A stretch of DNA of 48,329 nt from Blastococcus sp. CT_GayMR20 (lineage in GTDB: Bacteria; Actinomycetota; Actinomycetes; Mycobacteriales; Geodermatophilaceae): contig NZ_SPQM01000019.1 of assembly GCF_004570345.1 (NCBI RefSeq), forward strand, positions 1-48,329, given 5' to 3'. Every line of letters starts with the position of its first letter. Position 1 is the first letter of the stretch. A program made the position numbers and the translations under genes. This document shows, one piece after another, positions 7,034 to 15,517 of the stretch. The notes under the pieces were generated by a model. That model was not told the DNA's origin and searched no databases. It saw only the letters and a program-made list of their open reading frames with translations.

Positions 7034-9351
7034 CCGGTCCAGCCGTCGTCGACACCGCCGGCGCGACGACCGTCGTCGGGACGTCACACGGGCGCACGGA
7101 CGCCCGACTGAAGTGCCGCGGTGAGGCCGAGTACGTCGGCGACATCGCACTGCCGGGCATGCTGCACGCCAAGGTCCTTCGCAGCCCCGTCGCGCACGCG
7201 CGGATCGTCGGCATCGACGCGTCCGGCGCGGCGGGCGTGCCGGGGCTGGTGCGGATCATCACGGCGGCGGATCTGCCCTTCGGGGACCGCCGGTACGGCC
7301 ACATCCTGGCCGACCAGCCCGTTCTCGCCCGCGATGCGGTCAGGTACGTGGGGCAACCGGTGGCCATCGCCGTCGCCCGTGATCCCGGTGCCGCCCTCGA
7401 GGCCCTGGAGCACGTCGACGTGGACTACGACCCGCTGCCGACGGTCGAGCTGAGCAACGCGTTCGCTCCGGACACCCCGCTCGTGCACGCGGAGCCGGTG
7501 GAGCAGGGCTTCCTGCCCAGCGCCGTGGTGCGCGCGGAGGTGACCGGCAACGTGTGCTACGAGTACGCCGACGTCCGGGGCGACATCGAAGGCGCGCTGG
7601 CCCGCGCGGACCACGTGGTCGAGCGGGATTACACGTTCCCGAGCACCTACCAGTACGCGATGGAACCGCACAGCGCCATCGCTGTCCGGCAGGGGAACGC
7701 GCTGGAGCTCTGGGCGGCGTGCCAGCACCCGTTCCTGGTGCGTCGCGAGATCGCGCGACTGTTCGGTCTGGACCTGGACGACGTCCGGTTGCACGTGCCG
7801 TTCCTCGGCGGGGGCTTCGGCAGCAAGTCCTATACCACGGTCGAGCCGCTGGTCTGCACGGCTGCCTGGCTGACCGGCGCACCGGTCAAGCTGGTCAACA
7901 CGGTCGAGGAGTCCATCCAGACCAGCCGGCAGCACAACATGCGCTGCCGGATGCTGACCGCGATCTCTCGGGACGGGGAGCTCCTCGTACGCAGCGCGCG
8001 CATCCTGATGGACACCGGCGCCTACGCGACCAACGGGCCGACCATCACCTTCTTCACCGGCGTGGCGGCTCCCGGTCCCTATGCCTGGGGCGCCGTCGAC
8101 GTGAACGCCAAGTGCGTCTACACCACCCGCTCGCCGTCCGGCTCGTACCGCGGCTTCGGGGCCTCGCACACCCAGTGGATCAGCGAGATGCAGCTCGACG
8201 AGGTCGCGGCGATGGCCGGCCTCGACCGCATGGAGCTGCGCCGGCGCAATCTGCTCCGGCGGGGGGATCTCGTGCACCCGCGGCTCGGGCCCCTGGACGC
8301 CGACCTCGCCGACAGCTTCGAGAAGGTGCTCGCCGGCCTGCCCGCACGTCCCGACGCCGCTCCGGGGACGAGGGTCGGCGTCGGCGTCGGGTTCGGGGTC
8401 ATCCCCGCCGGTGCCGATCCGTCGGCGAACGCCCTGGCGCGTATCCGCAGCGACGGCCGGGTCAAGCTCCTCGTCGGCAGCACGGAGATCGGTCAGGGAG
8501 CCAGGACCGTCTTCGCGCAGATCGCCGCGGAGGTGCTCGACGTGCCCGTGGAGAGCATCGAGGTCCCTGGCGCGGACACGAGCATGACGCCGTTCGACCG
8601 CTCCACCGGAGCGAGTCGCTCGACGACGCTGGTGGGGCTGGCGGTGGAACGCGCGGCACGCGACGTGGTCGCCCAGCTGTCCGCGCTGGCCGTGCGGCTG
8701 CTCCCTGCCGACAGCGGCGAGGTCACCTACGCCGACCGCACGTTCTCCCGGGGCGGCCTGGGTGTGTCCTTCGACGAGGTCGTGGCACTGCTGGGGCCCA
8801 ATGGCGACGAGATCGTCGGACGCGGGCGCGTGGGCATCGGCGAGGACAAGCCGAACTTCCCGGTCTACTGGGAGGTGTGTGCCGCCGGAGCGGTCGTGTC
8901 CGTCGACGAGGGCACCGGCAAGGTGACCGTCCTGCACACCGTGGGGGTCCCCGACGTGGGACGCGCGATCAACCCACGCCTGGTCGCCGTCCAGGACTCC
9001 GGCTGCAGCATCCAGGCACTCGGTCACACGCTGCTCGAGGAACTCGAGTTCGGCGACGACGGTGAGCTGCTGACGCCGTCCCTGGTCCAGTACCGGGTGC
9101 CGACCACCGACGACATCCCGCACCGGATGGACTGCGAGCTGGTGGAGAACCAGGACGGCCCGGGACCCTTCGGCGCGAAGGGCTGCGGGGAAGGGGCCTT
9201 CGGCGCGATCCCCGCGGCGATCATGACCGGCCTGCTCGACGCCGGGGTGCGGGTCCACGACCTGCCGGCGACGCCCGAGCGGATCTGGACCAGCCTCCAC
9301 GCGGAGGAGCAGCCGGCGGACGGACCACCTACGTTCCGGGCGTTGGCCTGA
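7030..9351 (+). CDS. Molybdenum hydroxylase large (Mo-cofactor) subunit
   Basis: A 773-residue catalytic subunit. Molybdopterin-binding motifs are GGGFGSK (260-266) and GSTEIGQG; the catalytic glutamate is Glu721 in GAKGCGEG near the C-terminus. The active-site loop reads SYRGFG (372-377), not the AYRCSFR of true CO dehydrogenase, so it is a hydroxylase of another substrate. Enzymes of this type hydroxylate a carbon next to a ring nitrogen, or oxidise an aldehyde, using water. The GTG start overlaps the 2Fe-2S gene by four bases. Location next to an importer suggests that the imported compound or its first product is the substrate. Cofactor-maturation genes are not in the window. Confidence 0.92.
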   Translation: MTGPAVVDTAGATTVVGTSHGRTDARLKCRGEAEYVGDIALPGMLHAKVLRSPVAHARIVGIDASGAAGVPGLVRIITAADLPFGDRRYGHILADQPVLARDAVRYVGQPVAIAVARDPGAALEALEHVDVDYDPLPTVELSNAFAPDTPLVHAEPVEQGFLPSAVVRAEVTGNVCYEYADVRGDIEGALARADHVVERDYTFPSTYQYAMEPHSAIAVRQGNALELWAACQHPFLVRREIARLFGLDLDDVRLHVPFLGGGFGSKSYTTVEPLVCTAAWLTGAPVKLVNTVEESIQTSRQHNMRCRMLTAISRDGELLVRSARILMDTGAYATNGPTITFFTGVAAPGPYAWGAVDVNAKCVYTTRSPSGSYRGFGASHTQWISEMQLDEVAAMAGLDRMELRRRNLLRRGDLVHPRLGPLDADLADSFEKVLAGLPARPDAAPGTRVGVGVGFGVIPAGADPSANALARIRSDGRVKLLVGSTEIGQGARTVFAQIAAEVLDVPVESIEVPGADTSMTPFDRSTGASRSTTLVGLAVERAARDVVAQLSALAVRLLPADSGEVTYADRTFSRGGLGVSFDEVVALLGPNGDEIVGRGRVGIGEDKPNFPVYWEVCAAGAVVSVDEGTGKVTVLHTVGVPDVGRAINPRLVAVQDSGCSIQALGHTLLEELEFGDDGELLTPSLVQYRVPTTDDIPHRMDCELVENQDGPGPFGAKGCGEGAFGAIPAAIMTGLLDAGVRVHDLPATPERIWTSLHAEEQPADGPPTFRALA

Positions 9352-10265
9352 TGCTGCGCCGCGGCCTGCACGTGCACCGGGCGCACGGCATCCAGGAGGC
9401 GCTCGCCCTGCTGGAGGAGTACGGCGAGGACGCCACTCTCTACGCCGGCGGCACCGAGCTGGTGCTGGTGCTCAAGCTGGGGCTGTCGTCGGCCCAGCAC
9501 CTCGTCGACGTACGGGGCATCCCGGAGCTCACCGGTGTCGGTCTGCTCGCCGACGGCGAGCCCGACACCGGGACAGTGCTCCGGATCGGCGCGGCCACGA
9601 CGCACTGGGCGCTCCAGGGCGCCCCCGCCGTCCGTGCCGGGTGGCCCGCGCTCGCCGCCATGGAACGCACGGTGGGCAACCTCCGCGTCCAGGCGACCGG
9701 AACGCTCGGGGGCAACCTCTGCTTCGCCGACCCCCAGTCCGACCCGGCGACGTTCCTGGTCGCCGGCGAGGCCGCGGTGGTCTGCGCCTCCGCCGGGCCG
9801 CGGCGGACGATGCCCGTCGCGGATTTCCTCGTGGATGCGTACAGCCCGGCTCTGCGCGAGGGGGAGGAGCTCTTGGAGAGCATCCTGCTGCCCCTTCCCG
9901 CCGAGGGCACCTCCGTGGTGCACCGGAAGCTGGCCTTCGGTGAGCGGCCGGACGTGACGTGCTGCGCGTTCGTCACCACGGTCGACGGCCGGATCGACGG
10001 GGCGCGCGTGGTCCTGGGGTCGGTCACCGGCGTCCCCGTGGCGCTCGCCGCCGCCACAGAACTGGTCGGGCGGTCGTCGGCGGAGGCCGCCGACGCCGCG
10101 GACGACGTCGCCCACACTGCCGTGGCCGAGGTCGCCGACCGCATGCTCGGTGACAAGCAGACCCCCTATGCCCGGTCGCTGGCGCGCTCGCTCGTGGCAT
10201 CGGTCGTCGCCGAGGCGGTCACCGCCGGTGCGGCTCCACCCCCCGCCTCGTTCCCCGGAGGATGA
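9351..10265 (+). CDS. Molybdenum hydroxylase FAD subunit (CoxM-type)
   Basis: A 304-residue FAD-binding subunit. The two flavin motifs are present: YAGGTELVLVLKLG at about 31-44 and GTLGGNLCFADPQSDPA near the middle. The C-terminal CO-dehydrogenase flavoprotein domain follows (RPDVTCCAFVTTVDGRIDGA). It takes electrons from the 2Fe-2S subunit and gives them to an acceptor. Its ATG shares one base with the stop of the Mo subunit (TGATG), and the next short gene begins at its own stop, so all are read together. The substrate is set by the large subunit, not by this one. Confidence 0.9.
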   Translation: MLRRGLHVHRAHGIQEALALLEEYGEDATLYAGGTELVLVLKLGLSSAQHLVDVRGIPELTGVGLLADGEPDTGTVLRIGAATTHWALQGAPAVRAGWPALAAMERTVGNLRVQATGTLGGNLCFADPQSDPATFLVAGEAAVVCASAGPRRTMPVADFLVDAYSPALREGEELLESILLPLPAEGTSVVHRKLAFGERPDVTCCAFVTTVDGRIDGARVVLGSVTGVPVALAAATELVGRSSAEAADAADDVAHTAVAEVADRMLGDKQTPYARSLARSLVASVVAEAVTAGAAPPPASFPGG

Positions 10266-10270
10266 CCCGG

Positions 10271-10615
10271 ATGCGTTCGGCCCTGGATCAGCTCGCAAGG
10301 ATTCCCGACCAGGACGTCGCGGCGCTGCGCACGATGTGGTCCGGCGACCTGCCGGAGGCCCGCCCCCCGGGGGAGCGCCCCGCGGTGATCATCACCGGCA
10401 TGACGACCAGCGGCTGCGTGCGGGCGACGGTGAACGACGCCTTCATGCTGAACTTCCACACCGTCGTCCCCCTCGAGTGCGTGGCGGACCGCTCCCAGCT
10501 CTCCCACGAGGCGGAGTTGATCGACATGGGGGCGAAATCTGCCGATGCGGTCGACGTCGGAGACCTCGTCGCGGTGCTCGCTGACCCGCGACCCCTCACT
10601 GTCACCCGGGCGTGA
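10271..10615 (+). CDS. Truncated isochorismatase-family hydrolase (C-terminal half)
   Basis: About 114 residues that match only the C-terminal half of the cysteine hydrolase family (N-carbamoylsarcosine amidase, maleamate amidase). The nucleophile region is intact: IITGMTTSGCVRATVNDAF, then the conserved ECVADR and HEAELIDMGAKSADAVDVGD. The N-terminal half, which carries the catalytic Asp and Lys, is missing; the reading frame runs straight out of the FAD-subunit gene. ATG 10271 has GGAGG nine bases upstream; ATG 10262 overlaps the previous stop. Full-length relatives have 180-230 residues. It is probably inactive unless it pairs with another protein. A decayed second copy lies at about 11612-11724. 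Confidence 0.7.
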   Translation: MRSALDQLARIPDQDVAALRTMWSGDLPEARPPGERPAVIITGMTTSGCVRATVNDAFMLNFHTVVPLECVADRSQLSHEAELIDMGAKSADAVDVGDLVAVLADPRPLTVTRA

Positions 10616-10767
10616 TGCGTAGCCCTGGGTCCCGACCACCGACCCGCCGATCAGGCCACCGTTCAGCCGACCGAGGCCTTTCCGGTCGACGGCGGGAGTC
10701 GCGTCACCGGGGCCGCCAGAACGGTCCTGGATCTCGTCGCTGTGCCCGGTTCCAGTTCCCGCTATCG

Positions 10768-10796
10768 TTGAATGAACGGTCATTGATCGAGCGGAC
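10768..10796 (+). promoter_or_regulatory. Operator/promoter before class II aldolase
   Basis: AATGAACGGTCATT (10771-10784) is a clean palindrome (AATGA-4-TCATT) of the regional operator type. It overlaps a TTGAAT -35-like box at 10768-10773. The -10 is poor. It lies 55-75 bp before the aldolase start. The 229-bp space after the truncated isochorismatase (10616-10844) contains nothing else I can name. Confidence 0.5.
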
Positions 10797-10844
10797 CGCT
10801 GTTCCTCGGCACGGGCTGACCACCACTCTCCAGGGAGACACCAC

Positions 10845-11570
10845 ATGATCGACATCGACACCCATCGCCGCGACCTGGCCATCGCCAACCGAATCCTCGC
10901 CCGAGAGGATGTCGTCGACCACCTCGGCCACATCAGTGCTCGCCACCCGGAAGATCCGAGCCGTTTCCTGTTGTCGCAGTCGCGCAGTCCCGAACTGGTC
11001 ACGCCCAGCGATATCAAGGAATACGATCTGGCGGGGACTCCGACCGATGGACCGCCGCACCCCATGTATGTCGAGCGCTTCATCCACGCCGCGATCTACC
11101 GGGCCCGGCCGGACGTCAACTCGGTTGCACACGCGCACGCCTACGACCTGCTGCCGTTCACCGTCGCCTACGACGCGAAGCTGAGGGCCGTCGTCCACCC
11201 CGCCTACACCATCGGCACCGAGGCGCCGGTGTGGGACTTCCGTGACAGGTTCCCGAACGGGACACCGCTGGTGTTGGACATGACGCAGGGCGATGATCTC
11301 GCCGCCACACTGGGGCAGAACTCCGTGGCACTGATGCGCAACCACGGGTTCGTCGTTGCCCTGGACTCGGTCGTCAGCACGATCTACGCCAGCGTCTACC
11401 TGAAGGTCAACGCGCGAGTCCAGAGCGAGGCCATGCGCTTCGGCGGCGACGTGTCCTATCTCCAGCCGAGAGAGCTGGAGGCGATCGATGAGCTGTACAG
11501 GAACGCACCGCACACCGTGGGCCGGGCGTGGGAGTACTGGGTGCGCCGCGCCGACCTGAACGGCATGTAG
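10845..11570 (+). CDS. Class II aldolase/adducin-family protein, probable decarboxylase
   Basis: A 241-residue metal-dependent protein of the class II aldolase/adducin fold. The metal-site region shows SVAHAHAYDL (two His of the usual three) and the later NHGFVV; LGHISARHP near the N-terminus is the usual phosphate/carboxylate loop. Besides sugar aldolases, this family includes decarboxylases of aromatic and heteroaromatic dicarboxylates (3,4-dihydroxyphthalate and 3-hydroxy-2-methylpyridine-4,5-dicarboxylate), which fits the neighbours better. The start at ATG 10845 follows AGGGAGA. It has its own operator-type promoter. Codon use has slightly more A/T than the neighbouring genes, perhaps a separate origin. 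Confidence 0.8.
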   Translation: MIDIDTHRRDLAIANRILAREDVVDHLGHISARHPEDPSRFLLSQSRSPELVTPSDIKEYDLAGTPTDGPPHPMYVERFIHAAIYRARPDVNSVAHAHAYDLLPFTVAYDAKLRAVVHPAYTIGTEAPVWDFRDRFPNGTPLVLDMTQGDDLAATLGQNSVALMRNHGFVVALDSVVSTIYASVYLKVNARVQSEAMRFGGDVSYLQPRELEAIDELYRNAPHTVGRAWEYWVRRADLNGM

Positions 11571-11611
11571 GGCCGGCTGGTCATGGTGCAGCTGCGGCGC
11601 GCGGGCGATGT

Positions 11612-11724
11612 GGAGCTCTCGACATGGGGGGCCACGTCGCCGACGTGGTGGACGTCGGCGACAGGTCGCGGCGCTCGCCGGACGGCGAGCGGTGACGCCC
11701 CCCGCCCCCCCAGGCAGTCGATGA
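11612..11724 (+). pseudogene. Decayed second copy of isochorismatase C-terminus
   Basis: The frame around 11612-11690 reads LDMGGHVADVVDVGD, which matches LIDMGAKSADAVDVGD at the end of the truncated isochorismatase at 10271-10615 (10 of 14 core positions). A one-base loss then shifts the frame; after correction it continues VAALAGR and stops at 11722-11724. No start or upstream domain remains. This is a relic of a related gene next to the aldolase. Confidence 0.5.
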
Positions 11725-11730
11725 GGGCGA

Positions 11731-12120
11731 TCAGCCGTACCTGTGCCGGTGACCCCGGCCGGACCCGGTGTACCGCATGACGCCGGTCGTGCCGTCGATG
11801 TCCATGTTCTGGACGATGTGACAGGGCTCGGGATGTCCACGGCCCTACCGAGTAGCCGGTCAGGGCCGCCGTGAGGTCGTCCCAGCATCGGTGATCGGGG
11901 ACGTCCGCCAGCGAGACCGTCGAGTCCCCGCGCAGACAGGTCTGCGCGGCCACGCCGTGCTCGATCGCCCACTGCCGGCGTCCGTGGCTGCAGGTGCCGT
12001 ACCAGAGGTCGGGCGTGTCCTCGACGACGTCCGAGGACGATGCGCAGCATCCCGACGTTCCGCTTGCTCGATGAGGACGTCGCTCGTGGTGAGGAATGAC
12101 GTGCGCTGGTCGGCCCGTGC
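11731..12120 (-). pseudogene. Frameshifted remnant of an unidentified gene
   Basis: No intact gene fits here, but protein-like stretches on the minus strand lie in different frames in a sensible order: TSFLTTSDVLIEQA (near 12100), NVGMLRIVL, then TPDLWYGTCSHGRRQWAIEHG and DVPDHRCWDDLTAALTGYS (near 11880), then CHIVQNMDIDGTTGVMRYTG (near 11780), ending in a TGA read at 11733-11731. At least three frame changes separate them, so the gene is dead. I do not recognise the family. It lies directly downstream of the DHOD-like gene and may once have belonged to that operon. Confidence 0.45.
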
Positions 12121-13473
12121 TCAGTCCGGTGGATGCGCCTCGTGCGCGGGTGCACCCTGGGGAATCCGGTCGACCCGAGCGGCGAGCTCATCGGCGAGCA
12201 GCGGGTTGAAGAAGGCTCCGCTCGCGCTCTGCACCGCCGTGGCCCCCGCGTCGAACAGCCTGAGCGCCTCGTCCACACCGGTCGCCCCGCCCATCGCCAG
12301 GATGTCGAACGCGACACCCACGTCCTCCCTCAGCGCGGCGAGGCCGCGCACGAAGTCCACGGCCAGGTGACCGATGGGATGACCGGACACGCCCGCCTCC
12401 AGCCGGCCGGGGAAGGTGGGGCGGGACCGGGTCGGATCGCGCACCGGGAGCTGCAGGGCGTTGATGCCCGCCACGCCGTCCACCAGGTGGGCCACCGGTC
12501 CGAGCGAGAGGCGCAGACGCTCGGCAGGCATGTAGCCGACCTTGACGACGAGGGCGACCGAGTCGCCGAGCGCGGCGCGGACGGCCCCCACGATCGACCG
12601 GACGCTGTCGCCGTCGAGATAGATCGCCGGGAGCGGCCGCCCGTCGGCGACGCCGTTGGGGCAGGACAGGTTCAGTTCGATCGCGCGCACGCCCGTCTCT
12701 GCGCCCAGCACCGCCGTCCGGGCGAAGTCGCTCGCGAGTTCCTCGCCCCGGTGGTCCTCGAAGTTGCCCATGACGCTGAGCAGGAGCAGCTGGTCGGCGT
12801 CGAGGGCGGACATCGCCCTCCGCACGTCCGGTTGCCACACCGCCGGGTCGTGGGACGGCACCCCGAAGGAGTTGACCGTCGAGAATCGGTGCGCCGAGCG
12901 GGGCCACACGGTGGGTCCGGCGGTCACCTCGGCGGAACCGATGTCGGCTTCCTCCCACGGCGCCGCGTCGGTGTCGGCGAAGTACCAGTTGGCATCCGGC
13001 AGCGCGGGGCGGGGGACAGAACGCACCGTCTTGTACGTGAGCAGGTTGAATCCCTGTCGCGCGTAGAAGGACACCCACCGCGCGTTCATGGTGAGGGGGC
13101 AGGCCGGGATGCCGATGGGGACGCCGATGGGCTGCCCGAGGACGGTCCAGGGGCCGCCCGGCGCGGGGGCCCGGTGGTCGTCGACGACGGAGCCGCCGCT
13201 GAACGGTCCGCTCTCGTTCTGCTTCAGGTCCTGGCGGAAGTCGTAGCGGGGGAAGGGGAACCCGTGGCGTTCCAGCAGGTCCGCCCGGCCGGCACGGAAC
13301 AGCAGCCGGCCCAGTTCGCACACGAGCCGATCCGGCTCGCCGCGGTGCCGGGCGACCAGGGCACGGGCCTCGACGGTGAGGTCGGGCGGACCACCGGCGG
13401 CGAGGTCACCGAGCAGGTCCTCGGCCCGCCCTGCGGCGACCGGCCGGATCGGCGGGATGTCCGTGGCCGTCAG
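12121..13473 (-). CDS. DHOD/dihydropyrimidine-dehydrogenase-like FMN oxidoreductase
   Basis: An FMN-binding TIM-barrel protein of the dihydroorotate dehydrogenase/PreA family. Seen motifs: STVNSFGVPS, ELNLSCPNG (substrate loop with Cys), VVKVGY, GVSGHPIGHLAVDFVRGL, and the phosphate loop AMGGATGVDEALRLFDAGA. The GTG at 13323 would give 400 residues, but the frame stays open with strong GC3 bias for 50 more codons back to a CTG at 13473 that overlaps the upstream stop as CTGA; I take the longer form (450 residues). It probably reduces or oxidises a C=C bond of a cyclic amide or imide, with an NAD(P)H or ferredoxin partner not visible here. It shares an operon with the enoyl-CoA hydratase. Confidence 0.75.
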   Translation of the reverse strand: MTATDIPPIRPVAAGRAEDLLGDLAAGGPPDLTVEARALVARHRGEPDRLVCELGRLLFRAGRADLLERHGFPFPRYDFRQDLKQNESGPFSGGSVVDDHRAPAPGGPWTVLGQPIGVPIGIPACPLTMNARWVSFYARQGFNLLTYKTVRSVPRPALPDANWYFADTDAAPWEEADIGSAEVTAGPTVWPRSAHRFSTVNSFGVPSHDPAVWQPDVRRAMSALDADQLLLLSVMGNFEDHRGEELASDFARTAVLGAETGVRAIELNLSCPNGVADGRPLPAIYLDGDSVRSIVGAVRAALGDSVALVVKVGYMPAERLRLSLGPVAHLVDGVAGINALQLPVRDPTRSRPTFPGRLEAGVSGHPIGHLAVDFVRGLAALREDVGVAFDILAMGGATGVDEALRLFDAGATAVQSASGAFFNPLLADELAARVDRIPQGAPAHEAHPPD

Positions 13474-14273
13474 CGGTCCCGGAAGTCGGCCGGCCGGCGC
13501 TCGCCGTAGGCCCGGATCGCCTCGTCGAAGTCCTCGGTCATCATGCAGAGCGTCTGCGTCCGGTTCTCCATCTCCATCGCCTGGCGCAGGGCCGGCGCGT
13601 CCAGCGTGTAGTTGAGCAGTTCCTTGGTCATGCGGATGCCGAACGGTGAGTTCTGGAGGATCTGCCCCGCCAGCTCCTCGGCCGCCTCCAGGTGCCTGCC
13701 TTCCTCGACGACGCGGTTGACCAGTCCGATCCTCGCCGCCTCCTCCGCCTCGACGAAGCGCCCCGTGTAGAGGATCTCGGCGGCGAGCGTCGGACCGACC
13801 AGCCGCGGCAGGAACCAGGATGCGCCGTCGTCGCCGCCGGACAGCGCGAGGCGGATGAACGCGGCGTTGAAGCGGGCCGTCGTGTCGGCGATCCGGAGGT
13901 CCGCAGCCGCCACGAGAGCGAGACCGCCACCGACCGCGGGCCCGTGGACGGCGGCGATCACCGGCTGGGGGATGTCCCGCAGACGCAGGACCATCGAGGC
14001 CAGCCGCCGCTGGAGCCGATAGCGCGCCTGCACCTTGCCCACCGCTTCGGGCCAGCCCTCCACACCCTCGCCCATGTCCAGGCCGGCGCAGAAGGCGGGG
14101 CCGGCGCCGGTGAGGATCAGAACGCGCGCCGTGAGGTCGGCCTCGAGCTCGTCGCAGACCCGATGCACCTCGTCGACGGTCGCGAGGTTGTAGGCGTTGC
14201 GTCGCTCGGGGCGGTTCAGCGTCAGCACCGCGACCTGGTCCCGGCGCTCGAAGAGCACGTGCTCGTACGTCAT
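13470..14273 (-). CDS. Enoyl-CoA hydratase/isomerase family protein
   Basis: A 267-residue crotonase-fold protein. The oxyanion-hole segments are AFCAGLDMGEG and VHGPAVGGGLALVAAADLRIA; later SGGDDGASWFLPRLVG and AAEILYTGRFVEAEEAARIGLVNRVV follow the family order. At the position where classical hydratases have the second Glu there is Asp/Gly-rich sequence, so hydration is not certain; isomerase or C-C hydrolase activity is possible. The start at ATG 14273 has GAGGTG upstream in the message. Its promoter lies at 14296-14324, back to back with the promoter of the SDR operon. It acts on a CoA thioester in the pathway. Confidence 0.85.
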   Translation of the reverse strand: MTYEHVLFERRDQVAVLTLNRPERRNAYNLATVDEVHRVCDELEADLTARVLILTGAGPAFCAGLDMGEGVEGWPEAVGKVQARYRLQRRLASMVLRLRDIPQPVIAAVHGPAVGGGLALVAAADLRIADTTARFNAAFIRLALSGGDDGASWFLPRLVGPTLAAEILYTGRFVEAEEAARIGLVNRVVEEGRHLEAAEELAGQILQNSPFGIRMTKELLNYTLDAPALRQAMEMENRTQTLCMMTEDFDEAIRAYGERRPADFRDR

Positions 14274-14295
14274 CGTGGGCACCTCATGGCCAGCC

Positions 14296-14324
14296 ACTGT
14301 GGTGAACGTCCGTTCAGGTGTCAA
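14296..14324 (-). promoter_or_regulatory. Minus-strand promoter with TGAACG palindrome
   Basis: Read on the minus strand: TTGACA (14324-14319), a 17-bp spacer and CACAGT. The spacer holds TGAACGGACGTTCA (14303-14316), six-base arms around a two-base centre, the best palindrome of the regional operator set. It drives the hydratase/DHOD-like operon. Confidence 0.6.
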
Positions 14325-14348
14325 GCCGGGGCGTCTTCCGGGTTGCCG

Positions 14349-14376
14349 TTGACTTCTAAACGTTCAGTCATACGAT
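14349..14376 (+). promoter_or_regulatory. Plus-strand promoter with TetR-type operator
   Basis: TTGACT (14349-14354), a 16-bp spacer (TCTAAACGTTCAGTCA) and TACGAT (14371-14376), 35 bp before the SDR start. It is divergent from the promoter at 14296-14324; the two -35 boxes are only 24 bp apart. Confidence 0.65.
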
Positions 14377-14410
14377 GAGGACTCTTTCCGGACCACGAGG
14401 GAGAGCGCAC

Positions 14411-15517
14411 GTGGACAAGACAGCGTTGGTCATCGGCGGCACCGGGCCCACCGGCCCGCCGATCATCCGCGGCCTGCAGGAGCGGGGCTACCGGCCCGTC
14501 ATGCTCCACAGCGGCAAGCACGAGGTCGAGGAGGTCGGGCCGGACAAGCTGGAGCACATCCACACCGACGCGAACTTCGCCGAGACCCTGACGGAGGGGA
14601 TCGGCGATCGCACGTTCGACCTGGTGATCGCCACGTACGGACGGCTCAGGCTGCTCCCCGAGGTGCTCCGGGACCGCACGCCGCGCCTGATCACCGTCGG
14701 CGGCACGATCTACGACACCAAGTACTCGCGTGCCGCGACGGAGGACTCCCCGCGGGATCTGCACCACAAGATCTACGTCAAGATCGTGGAGACCGAGCAG
14801 GTGCTCATGGACGCCCACGCCGCGGGCGTCTTCAACGTCACGCACCTGCGCTACCCGAACCTCTACGGGCCCCGTCAGCTCGCCCCTCGCGAGTGGTCGA
14901 TCATCCGCCGGATCCGCGACGGTCGCCGTCGACTGCCGATCCTGGACGCCGGGCTCACGCTCGAGAGCCGCTCGTACGTGGACAACGCCGCCCATGCGGT
15001 GCTGCTCACGGTGGACCACCCCGAGGAGGCTGCCGGTCAGGCGTACAGCGTGGTGGACGAGTACACGCCGTCCGACGCCGACCGGGTCCACGCCATGGCC
15101 GCGGTGATGGGTGCCGAGGTCGAACTGGTCAGTTTTCCCCCGAATGCCGGCCGGCCGGCGTGGTACTGGGGGATCGGCCGCAGCCTGCGCTGGGGGCAGG
15201 ACGGCACCCCGCCGCCGACCACTCACTCGCTGATCGACATGGCGAAGATGAAGGAGCAACTCGGGTACCGGGACCTCGTCGACTTCCCCGGGGCGATCGA
15301 GCGGACGGTGAACTTCTACCTCGAGAACTCTCCGGAGCCGGGTGGGGAGGAGGAGCGCCAGCTGAGCGACGCCTTCGACTACGAGGCCGAGGACGCGTTC
15401 CTCGCGGCCTACGACCGTTTCGTGGGCGAGTGCGAGTCGATCCCCTTCGAGGGTGTCGTCTACCGGCACCAGTACGACCACCCGAAGGCGCCGGCGTCGG
15501 CGTCGACGGCACACTGA
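14411..15517 (+). CDS. NAD(P)-dependent epimerase/dehydratase (extended SDR)
   Basis: A 368-residue Rossmann protein. The nucleotide motif GGTGPTGPPI (about 8-17) is a variant of TGxxGxxG. The family pattern LRYPNLYGPRQLAP and SYVDNAAHAVLLTVDHPEEAAGQAYSV (the extended-SDR C-terminal region) is present. The usual YxxxK is not obvious in plain form, with KYSRAAT..DLHHKIYVKIVE at that place, so this may be an atypical reductase rather than a sugar epimerase. I chose GTG 14411, preceded by GAGGGAGAG, over ATG 14375, which lies in the promoter. It is the first gene of the operon with the CoA ligase and MeaB. Confidence 0.75.
   Translation: MDKTALVIGGTGPTGPPIIRGLQERGYRPVMLHSGKHEVEEVGPDKLEHIHTDANFAETLTEGIGDRTFDLVIATYGRLRLLPEVLRDRTPRLITVGGTIYDTKYSRAATEDSPRDLHHKIYVKIVETEQVLMDAHAAGVFNVTHLRYPNLYGPRQLAPREWSIIRRIRDGRRRLPILDAGLTLESRSYVDNAAHAVLLTVDHPEEAAGQAYSVVDEYTPSDADRVHAMAAVMGAEVELVSFPPNAGRPAWYWGIGRSLRWGQDGTPPPTTHSLIDMAKMKEQLGYRDLVDFPGAIERTVNFYLENSPEPGGEEERQLSDAFDYEAEDAFLAAYDRFVGECESIPFEGVVYRHQYDHPKAPASASTAH

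Noticed and set aside
7084..9300. A 738-residue frame opposite the Mo subunit
   Set aside because: Shadow of the large-subunit gene, with no recognisable motif.
6473..10265. Carbon monoxide dehydrogenase (coxSLM)
   Set aside because: The S-L-M order fits, but the large subunit has SYRGFG in place of the AYRCSFR loop needed for CO oxidation, so it is another Mo hydroxylase.
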